Translations under genes and position numbers: made by a program
Shown: piece after piece, positions 6,399 through 12,343 of the stretch
How positions within the stretch are numbered: position 1 is the stretch's first letter
Layout: every line of letters begins with the position of its first letter
Source of the DNA: JAFDZW01 sp038229915
GTDB lineage: Bacteria > Bacteroidota > Ignavibacteria > Palsa-1295
Length of the DNA stretch: 13,796 nt
Direction: 5' to 3'
NCBI GenBank assembly: GCA_038229915.1
Contig: JBBRNY010000063.1
Span: 1-13,796, forward strand
The notes under the pieces: model-generated
Databases searched by the model: none
The model's input: the letters and a program-made list of their open reading frames with translations, nothing else
Told to the model about the DNA's origin: nothing

Positions 6399-8329
6399 TG
6401 TCGATCATTCACAAATTATCTCCAACCCTCGCACAAAAAATTGCCGCCGGCGAAGTTGTTACTCGCCCGGAGTCGGTCGTCAAAGAATTAGTAGAAAACT
6501 CGCTTGATGCAGGTGCACAATCCATTACAGTTGTAATTAAGCAAGCTGGTAGGGCATTGATACAAGTTGTTGATGATGGGGCAGGGATGTCACGCGAAGA
6601 TGCCGAGCTATCGGTCGAGCGTCACGCAACCAGCAAGCTCAGCGAGATGGACGATCTCGAAAAACTTCACACCTACGGCTTCCGAGGTGAAGCACTTGCT
6701 GCGATCGCGTCAGTTTCTCAATTCGAATTAAAAACACGCCGCAGTTCGGATGAACTCGGAACGTTCGTTCGGCTTGAAGGTGGCATCAAACGCGAAGCAC
6801 GAAGCGAAGCCTGCGATGAAGGCACTGCGATCTCGATCCGTAATTTATTTTTTAATGTTCCGGCGAGACGCAAATTCCTCAAGAGCGAAGCAACAGAGTT
6901 TAAGCATATTATCGATTGTGTCACTCGCGCCGCACTTTCGAATCCTGGTGTGCGATTTATCCTCGTGAGCGATCACGATTGCGTTTTCGATCTTCCGGCT
7001 TTTCGTCCATTGCCCGAACGTATCGAGCAGATATTCGGCTCAAAACTTCGCGGCTCTCTTGTTGCTGTCGAAAGTGTTTCGACCAATGTGCATCTTCACG
7101 GATTTATCAGTGCGCCCGGTTTTGTAAAACGTGTTCGCTCCGAGCAATTCTTTTTTGTGAATGATCGCCCGATCCATTCATCGCGCGGATTGTCGTTCGC
7201 TGTGTCGAATGCGTATGAGCATCTTGTCGAAAAAGGTGCATTCCCATCGTGTTTTCTGTTTATTGATATTGATCCTGCGAAGATCGACGTGAATGTGCAT
7301 CCGCAAAAGCTCGAAATAAAATTTGATGACGAGCGGACCGTCATCGATGAAGTTCGTCGTACTCTTGCCGATGCATTACAAAAAGCAACCCAGCAAAGCG
7401 CCACCGAAGGTGCTATGGCTCCGGAAATGGATATGCCGACGAAGATCAATCAAGGCGAGAACGCTCGGCTTCGTTTCCCTGAGCACGGCACTGCACCGAC
7501 ACTCAGAAGTGTGTCGGGCGACCCGTCGTCGCGTGGAAATATGAAACCGCCTATCCCGAGCAATGGTCTTGGTACGGTTGAAAGACTGTTTGGAAAAGGA
7601 CCGCAAGATCTCTTTGGTGCGCAAACTTCTCGTTTGATGCCCTCGCCAAAAAATGATAGTGAGAATGGTGAGCCTGTTCCGCCACACACAACGACATCAG
7701 AAGCTGAACGCAGAGCCGTCAGCGCCGAAGTGCTTGCCGAACGCCCGCAGCTTTGGCAGATGCACAGTAAGTATATTTTCTGTCAGATCAAGTCGGGGTT
7801 GATGATCGTTGATCAGCACGTCGCGCACGAAAGAATTTTGTACGAACGTATTTTACATTCTCTCGAAGAGGGCTCGTCAAATTCTCAGGAGCTCTTGTTC
7901 CCACAACCGGTTGAATTACTACCTCGTGAAGTAGCAATGATCCGTGAGCTTCACGACCAATTGCAATCAATGGGCTTTCACATCAGGTTCTTTGGTGGCA
8001 CTTCCGTCGTGATTGATGCCGTGCCTACCGATGTAAAAAGCGGAAGCGAAGAATCTATTCTTCATGAATTACTCGAATCGTATGATGAGTACGAACGTCT
8101 TGGTACGTTCTCCTCACGTGAAGCTCTTGCGGCTGGTTTTTCATGTAGAGCAGCCATAAAAGCTGGCGACAAACTTTCGCAAGAAGAGATGACTTCATTG
8201 ATAGAGCAGTTGTTTCAAACAAAGATGCCATACGTCTGCCCTCACGGGAGACCCGTCGTTATCAAACTCGCGCTTGACGAACTCGATCGTCGTTTCGGAA
8301 GAACTCCTGTCGCCGCGAAAGCTGATTAA
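6398..8329 (+). CDS. mutL: DNA mismatch repair protein MutL, endonuclease type
   Basis: MutL links mismatch recognition by MutS to strand incision and excision. The 643 residues begin with the GHKL ATPase domain: ELVENSLDAGA (30-40), DDGAGM (59-64), the ATP-lid region HATSKL (about 76-81) and YGFRGEAL (93-100), followed by the transducer domain with N-V-H-P-Q-K (about 300-305). A polar linker of roughly 120 residues follows. The C-terminal dimerisation domain has the metal-dependent nicking motif D472-Q-H-V-A-H-E478-x4-E483, with S-C-R-A-A-I-K-A-G (582-590) and C614-P-H-G-R-P. These are the residues of MutL proteins that cut DNA themselves, as in bacteria without MutH. Val475 stands where Ala is usual. 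GGAGG at 6377-6381 is too far upstream to be a normal ribosome-binding site. Start and stop are both TAATG overlaps. Confidence 0.97.
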   Translation: MSIIHKLSPTLAQKIAAGEVVTRPESVVKELVENSLDAGAQSITVVIKQAGRALIQVVDDGAGMSREDAELSVERHATSKLSEMDDLEKLHTYGFRGEALAAIASVSQFELKTRRSSDELGTFVRLEGGIKREARSEACDEGTAISIRNLFFNVPARRKFLKSEATEFKHIIDCVTRAALSNPGVRFILVSDHDCVFDLPAFRPLPERIEQIFGSKLRGSLVAVESVSTNVHLHGFISAPGFVKRVRSEQFFFVNDRPIHSSRGLSFAVSNAYEHLVEKGAFPSCFLFIDIDPAKIDVNVHPQKLEIKFDDERTVIDEVRRTLADALQKATQQSATEGAMAPEMDMPTKINQGENARLRFPEHGTAPTLRSVSGDPSSRGNMKPPIPSNGLGTVERLFGKGPQDLFGAQTSRLMPSPKNDSENGEPVPPHTTTSEAERRAVSAEVLAERPQLWQMHSKYIFCQIKSGLMIVDQHVAHERILYERILHSLEEGSSNSQELLFPQPVELLPREVAMIRELHDQLQSMGFHIRFFGGTSVVIDAVPTDVKSGSEESILHELLESYDEYERLGTFSSREALAAGFSCRAAIKAGDKLSQEEMTSLIEQLFQTKMPYVCPHGRPVVIKLALDELDRRFGRTPVAAKAD

Positions 8330-9354
8330 TGCCAAAGAAACTATCATCAGAGGAAGTACTCGAACTTGTCCGCACTTCGTGGTGCGAACGCCATCGTCCG
8401 GAATCGGAATCAACTGATTGGGGGCAATCGCTTCTGATGTATGGCTTGCTTGCGAGCCTTGATGCTGAAGATAATGAGCAGGTTCGTGAATATGTTCGAA
8501 GATGGGTCTATTTTCATTTGAACGAGGGTGTAAACGTCAATTATTTTTGCGGGTCTTGGAGTTTCGGTTTGCTCTATCCAATGATCGAGCGTCAGTTTCC
8601 GGAAGTACAAGTACAACTCAGAGCGACGGCCGAAAAAATTTATGATACGATCACTCACAAAGCATTACGCAATGGTGACGGGGTAATACTCCACAACGTC
8701 GATCTCCCGAATATTTATATTGACACAGTGTATTATTCCTGTGTCGTCCTTGCGCGGTTGGGTGAGTACCTCAAAAAACCGTGGAAGCAGGAAGTGACGT
8801 TTCAGTTAATGAAACATCTTGAAATTCTCCGTGATGGTCTCAAACCATTCTACATCCATTGCGAGGAAAATCTTGGCTCTAAGCGTTCGGAAGGTTCGTG
8901 GGCACGAGGGAATGGGTGGGTGATGATGACCTGTGTTGAATTGATGTCCGATCTCCTGTTAACTTCGAAAGAGTTTGCATTTATTCGTGACGAGATATTT
9001 CTTCCGCTTGCGACGGCTATTGCCGAGCAACAAACGAAATCGGGTCTTTGGCGCACGATCATTGACGATAAAAAATCCTACGAAGAAACTTCAGCATCGG
9101 CCATGTTCCTCTTTGCATTTCTCAGAGCAAAGAACATTGGTGTGCTTCCTGGTGAATTGAATATTGTTATTGATAAAGCGGCGAAAGGTCTCTCCAAATT
9201 CGTCACCATCGATGGTGTATTCACCGGAGCATCGGAAGGTACTTGGCCGGGGACTGTCAATTATTATAAATCCATCGGTCGTGGCGAATGGTGGTGGGGA
9301 ACAGGGGCGTATTTGCTCTATCTGAGCGAAGAAACGGATATTGATAGCTATTAA
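8329..9354 (+). CDS. Glycoside hydrolase family 88/105-like protein
   Basis: Family members are alpha/alpha-barrel enzymes that hydrate the 4,5-unsaturated uronic acid left on oligosaccharides by polysaccharide lyases, for example the rhamnogalacturonyl hydrolase YteR. The 341 residues show D30-W-G-Q, the putative catalytic Asp132 in Y-I-D-T-V-Y-Y, an active-site His177 region ending in W191-A-R-G-N-G-W197, E-T-S-A-S-A-M (253-259) and a final W-W-W-G-T-G-A-Y-L-L. No signal peptide is present, so it should be cytoplasmic and act on imported oligosaccharides. The start overlaps the mutL stop (TAATG), an unusual partner. No lyase, sugar transporter or SusC/D pair is in view, so the substrate is open. 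Family membership is fairly sure, the exact reaction is not. Confidence 0.83.
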   Translation: MPKKLSSEEVLELVRTSWCERHRPESESTDWGQSLLMYGLLASLDAEDNEQVREYVRRWVYFHLNEGVNVNYFCGSWSFGLLYPMIERQFPEVQVQLRATAEKIYDTITHKALRNGDGVILHNVDLPNIYIDTVYYSCVVLARLGEYLKKPWKQEVTFQLMKHLEILRDGLKPFYIHCEENLGSKRSEGSWARGNGWVMMTCVELMSDLLLTSKEFAFIRDEIFLPLATAIAEQQTKSGLWRTIIDDKKSYEETSASAMFLFAFLRAKNIGVLPGELNIVIDKAAKGLSKFVTIDGVFTGASEGTWPGTVNYYKSIGRGEWWWGTGAYLLYLSEETDIDSY

Positions 9355-9437
9355 ACGGGTTTAGGGTCTCCCCATAGCAAGGAATTTTATAGGGATAGCT
9401 TTCGTTTGCCACACTTCGAATTACACCCGATGCTTTC

Positions 9438-9469
9438 ATAGCGGTAGGTTTCGGGATTTTATACGCTAT
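9438..9469 (+). promoter_or_regulatory. Hairpin in the rpsO leader, possible S15 autoregulation site
   Basis: ATAGCG (9438-9443) pairs with CGCTAT (9464-9469); beyond a bulged G9444, TA (9445-9446) pairs with TA (9462-9463), leaving a 15-base loop. It ends 12 bases before the rpsO start, where a Shine-Dalgarno sequence would normally lie and none is seen. S15 is known to repress its own mRNA through differing leader structures in several phyla. The assignment here is inference. The rest of 9355-9481 shows no gene; TAGCTTTC (9396-9403) is a one-mismatch TAnnTTTG box that might belong to a promoter. Confidence 0.35.
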
Positions 9470-9481
9470 ATTATCTAAAAC

Positions 9482-9751
9482 ATGTCAATTACAAAAGAGA
9501 AGAAGCAAGAATTAGCCGTGAAGTTTGGCTCGAATGCACAAGATACGGGTCGTACTGAAGTGCAGATCGCCATTCTAACCGAGCGCATCAATACGCTCAC
9601 CCCACATTTTCAGGCGAATAAAAAAGACCATCATTCAAGACTCGGACTCTTGAAAATGGTCGGAAAGCGCCGCTCATTGCTTGATTATCTTGTGAAGAAT
9701 GACATTGCAAGGTATCGTCAAGTGATCAAAGACCTTGAGATCCGTAAGTAA
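9482..9751 (+). CDS. rpsO: 30S ribosomal protein S15
   Basis: S15 binds the three-way junction of the 16S rRNA central domain early in 30S assembly. The 89 residues are the standard length and contain the conserved D-T-G-R-T-E-V-Q-I-A-I-L-T-E-R-I (about 20-35), the H-x-S-R-x-G-L-L-x-M-V-G-K-R-R-x-L-L-D-Y-L pattern (about 49-69) and the C-terminal Y-R-Q-V-I-K-D-L-E-I-R. It is followed by a strong terminator and then by pnp, the classic rpsO-pnp order. The leader is A/T-rich with no Shine-Dalgarno sequence. Confidence 0.98.
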   Translation: MSITKEKKQELAVKFGSNAQDTGRTEVQIAILTERINTLTPHFQANKKDHHSRLGLLKMVGKRRSLLDYLVKNDIARYRQVIKDLEIRK

Positions 9752-9760
9752 CATAATTTT

Positions 9761-9800
9761 GGGCTGTTGCGGAATGACTGCGACAGCCCTTATTTTTTTT
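9761..9800 (+). terminator. Rho-independent terminator of rpsO
   Basis: GGGCTGTTGC (9761-9770) and GCGACAGCCC (9780-9789) form a 10-bp stem with one G-T wobble and a 9-base loop, followed by TTA and a run of eight T. It begins nine bases after the rpsO stop and should separate rpsO from pnp transcription, so pnp probably has its own promoter. Confidence 0.92.
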
Positions 9801-9960
9801 GTTCGTTTACATCACGAAGTAATGAAGCGTCACGAGGGGTAACCTTCTTGAATGCGATGAGACCTGCTTCCGACCGAGTCGATACTCCGCCGAAGCTCCT
9901 CAACATCACCTATTAGACCTTTCGACGCGCAGCGTACTTCGTGCTATCATCGCAGAATGA
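9801..9960. repeat. Probable decayed dispersed repeat between rpsO and pnp
   Basis: No gene is credible here. The stretch is more GC-rich than the flanking leaders and contains an imperfect hairpin: GCTTC (9866-9870) with GAAGC (9892-9896), and GAGT (9876-9879) with ACTC (9884-9887), loop CGAT. It also has two nearly repeated CATCACGA / CGTCACGA blocks (about 9810 and 9828) and ends with GCAGAATGA (9952-9960). These pieces resemble, from memory, widespread palindromic intergenic repeats that carry CTGCTTC and GCAGAATGAC or its complement. No search was possible, so this is tentative. Confidence 0.35.
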
Positions 9961-9990
9961 TTTTTCAACTCAATAAACAATAAACACATA

Positions 9991-10011
9991 CCGACTGTAT
10001 GAAACAGTTGG
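9991..10011 (+). promoter_or_regulatory. Hairpin in the pnp leader
   Basis: CCGACTGT (9991-9998) and ACAGTTGG (10004-10011) form an 8-bp stem with one G-T pair and loop ATGAA. It ends 16 bases before the pnp start. In Escherichia coli the pnp leader folds into a hairpin cut by RNase III and used for PNPase autocontrol; a similar role is possible here but is inference. The loop carries an ATG that opens a ten-codon frame running into the pnp start. Confidence 0.45.
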
Positions 10012-10031
10012 ATATTTCTCTATATCTATGA
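9999..10031 (+). CDS. Possible ten-codon leader frame overlapping the pnp start
   Basis: An ATG in the hairpin loop opens the frame M-K-Q-L-D-I-S-L-Y-L, whose TGA (10029-10031) overlaps the pnp ATG as ATGA. If translated it could open the hairpin and deliver ribosomes to pnp, which has no Shine-Dalgarno sequence. It could equally be chance: a frame this short has no coding signal of its own. Confidence 0.2.
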   Translation: MKQLDISLYL

Positions 10032-12259
10032 TAAAAAAAATCGAAATCGCGCCCGGGAAAGAGCTCTCGTTCGAGCTTGGCGTGTATGCTAAGCAAGCAT
10101 CAGGATCAGCAATGATCCGACTTGGTGATACGATGGTACTGACGACAGTCTGCGCCGCCGAAACATCAAAGGACGTTGACTTCTTGCCGTTGCAAGTCGA
10201 ATATCGTGAACGTCAGTCTGCTGCCGGTAAGATCCCGGGTGGCTACTTCAAACGCGAAGGTCGCCCTTCGGAAAAAGAAATTCTTTCTGCTCGTATCGTT
10301 GATCGCCCGATCCGCCCAATGTTCCCAAAGAACTGGCGCTACGAAACGCAGATCGTTGCTTTTGTGATGTGCTCTGATCAACAGAACGATGCTGATGTGC
10401 TCGCAGTCTGCGGCGCATCGCTTTCACTGTTGCTTTCTGATGTACCGTTCAGCGAGCCTATCGCCGCTGTCCGTGTAGCACGTTTGAATGGTAACATTAT
10501 CCTTAACCCGACATTTGAAGATCTTGCAACCGCAGATTACGAATTCATCATTGCCGGTACCAAAGATTCGATCGTGATGGTCGAAGGCGAAGGACATGAG
10601 ATCAGCGAAGAAGAGTACCTCGAAGCTCTTCGCGTTGGTGCAGTTGCAGTGACAAAAATTTGTAACGGTCTCGAAGAGATCGTCCGCGAATCAGGTCTTG
10701 CAAAAACGAAGCGTGTGCTTGCCGCAGAAGCAGATCACACCGATCTTAAGAAGCGTATCGAAGCACTTGCTGCAAAAGATCTAAAGACACTTGCTTCTAC
10801 AATTCTTGCGAAAGAAGAGCGTTCGGCTAAGACCAAAGCTGCGAAAGATGCAGTGAAGGAAGCATTGAAAAAAGAGCTTGGCGATGAAAAATATGCCGAG
10901 ATCGAATCTGTCGTAGGACCAACACTTAAAGAGATCGAAAAGCGCGAAATGCGCGAGTTGATCCTTGCAAATGATGTTCGTCTTGACGGTCGTAACTCGA
11001 AGACGATCCGTAAGATCACGATCTCAATGGGCAACTTGCCGCGTACGCACGGCTCTTGCTTATTCACTCGTGGCGAGACACAGTCGTTGTCATCGGTGAC
11101 ACTCGGTTCGAAACGCGATGAACAAAACATCGAAGGTTTGTTGCCTGAGACGAAGAAGCGTTTTATGTTGCACTACAACTTCCCACCGTTCAGCGTTGGT
11201 GAAGTTGGCAGAATGACCGGAACAGGTCGTCGTGAGATCGGTCACGGAAATCTTGCAGAGCGCGCGATCAGAGAATTGCTCCCGACTGCGGCTGATTTCC
11301 CGTATGCGATCAGAATTGTCAGCGACATTCTTGAGTCGAACGGTTCGAGTTCGATGGCAACTGTTTGCGCTGGAAGCCTTGCGCTTTATGATGCCGGTGT
11401 TAAATTGAAGAAGCCAGTTGCGGGTATCGCAATGGGACTCATCAAAGAAGGAGACCGTGCCGCTGTATTGAGCGACATCCTCGGCAACGAAGATTTCCTC
11501 GGCGATATGGATTTCAAGGTTTGCGGTACCCGTGATGGTATCACTGCCTGCCAAATGGATATGAAGATCAAAGGCATTGATTTTGCATTGCTCGAGCGTG
11601 CATTACACCAAGCCAAAGAAGGCAGAATTCATATCCTCGATAAGATGAATGAAGCGCTGTCGGCTCCTCGTGAGGATCTTTCTGAATATGCGCCGCGTAT
11701 GACTTCGATGAAGATTCCGGTCGAGATGATCGGGCTCATTATCGGACCTGGCGGTAAGATGATCCGTGAGATCCAAGCAACATCAGGTGTTGATGACATC
11801 ACGATCGAAGACGATGGAACATTGACGATCTCGGCTACCAGTGGCACTGCTGCTGATAAGGCTCGCGAGATGGTCGAAGGACTTATTCGTATTCCTGAAG
11901 AAGGCACCGTCTATAACGCGAAAGTAACTCAGGTTCGCGAAGGACTCGGCGCTATTATGGAATTCTTGCCGAAGAAAGAAGGCTTGATGCACATTTCGGA
12001 GATCGACTATAATCGTGTCGAGACGATCGGCGACATTATCCAAGTCGGTGATGTATTCGAAGTGAAGTTGATCGCTGTTAAACCAGACGGTAAATATTCG
12101 TTGTCGCGCAAAGCGATGCTCGAAAAGCCTGAAGGATATGTCGAGCGCCCACGCCGCGAATTCAGCGGTGGTGATGATCGTCGCGGTGGCGGTGACCGTC
12201 GTGGCGGCGGAGATCGCGATCGTCGCGGTGGCGGCGGTGGTGGTTACGGCCGTCGATAA
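10028..12259 (+). CDS. pnp: Polyribonucleotide nucleotidyltransferase (PNPase)
   Basis: PNPase degrades RNA 3' to 5' by phosphorolysis, releasing nucleoside diphosphates, as a ring-shaped trimer in the cytoplasm. The 743 residues show all domains in order: first RNase PH-like domain (about 1-140, with G-G-Y-F-K-R-E-G-R-P), helical linker (about 240-310), second RNase PH-like domain with S437-N-G-S-S-S442 and catalytic Asp489, Asp495 and Lys497 in E-D-F-L-G-D-M-D-F-K, KH domain (about 558-620, loop I-I-G-P-G-G) and S1 domain (about 626-698). From about 707 a tail very rich in Gly, Arg and Asp follows, resembling RGG boxes of RNA-binding proteins. It has its own leader after the rpsO terminator and ends at a bidirectional terminator. 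Confidence 0.98.
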   Translation: MIKKIEIAPGKELSFELGVYAKQASGSAMIRLGDTMVLTTVCAAETSKDVDFLPLQVEYRERQSAAGKIPGGYFKREGRPSEKEILSARIVDRPIRPMFPKNWRYETQIVAFVMCSDQQNDADVLAVCGASLSLLLSDVPFSEPIAAVRVARLNGNIILNPTFEDLATADYEFIIAGTKDSIVMVEGEGHEISEEEYLEALRVGAVAVTKICNGLEEIVRESGLAKTKRVLAAEADHTDLKKRIEALAAKDLKTLASTILAKEERSAKTKAAKDAVKEALKKELGDEKYAEIESVVGPTLKEIEKREMRELILANDVRLDGRNSKTIRKITISMGNLPRTHGSCLFTRGETQSLSSVTLGSKRDEQNIEGLLPETKKRFMLHYNFPPFSVGEVGRMTGTGRREIGHGNLAERAIRELLPTAADFPYAIRIVSDILESNGSSSMATVCAGSLALYDAGVKLKKPVAGIAMGLIKEGDRAAVLSDILGNEDFLGDMDFKVCGTRDGITACQMDMKIKGIDFALLERALHQAKEGRIHILDKMNEALSAPREDLSEYAPRMTSMKIPVEMIGLIIGPGGKMIREIQATSGVDDITIEDDGTLTISATSGTAADKAREMVEGLIRIPEEGTVYNAKVTQVREGLGAIMEFLPKKEGLMHISEIDYNRVETIGDIIQVGDVFEVKLIAVKPDGKYSLSRKAMLEKPEGYVERPRREFSGGDDRRGGGDRRGGGDRDRRGGGGGGYGRR

Positions 12260-12291
12260 ACAGTCGATAAGCAACTTTCAAAAGTTAGCAT

Positions 12292-12327
12292 AAAAAAAGC
12301 ACCTTACGAAAGTAAGGTGCTTTTTTA
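12292..12327. terminator. Bidirectional terminator between pnp and the convergent protease gene
   Basis: GCACCTTAC (12299-12307), loop GAAA, GTAAGGTGC (12312-12320) is a perfect 9-bp stem with a stable tetraloop. It is flanked by an A-run on the left and a T-run on the right, which also pair with each other, so the signal works from both strands. It lies 40 bases after the pnp stop and 24 bases beyond the stop of the minus-strand gene. Confidence 0.95.
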
Positions 12328-12343
12328 TTTGTACTCTATTGTC

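Noticed and set aside
9790..9906. Minus-strand frame of 38 codons between rpsO and pnp
   Set aside because: It runs through the rpsO terminator T-run (as poly-Lys) and looks like a spurious frame in repeat-derived DNA.
11783..12274. Minus-strand open frame of 163 codons opposite the end of pnp
   Set aside because: Its Ala/Thr/Ile-rich start is the complement of the Gly/Arg repeat of the PNPase tail; it is a composition artefact.
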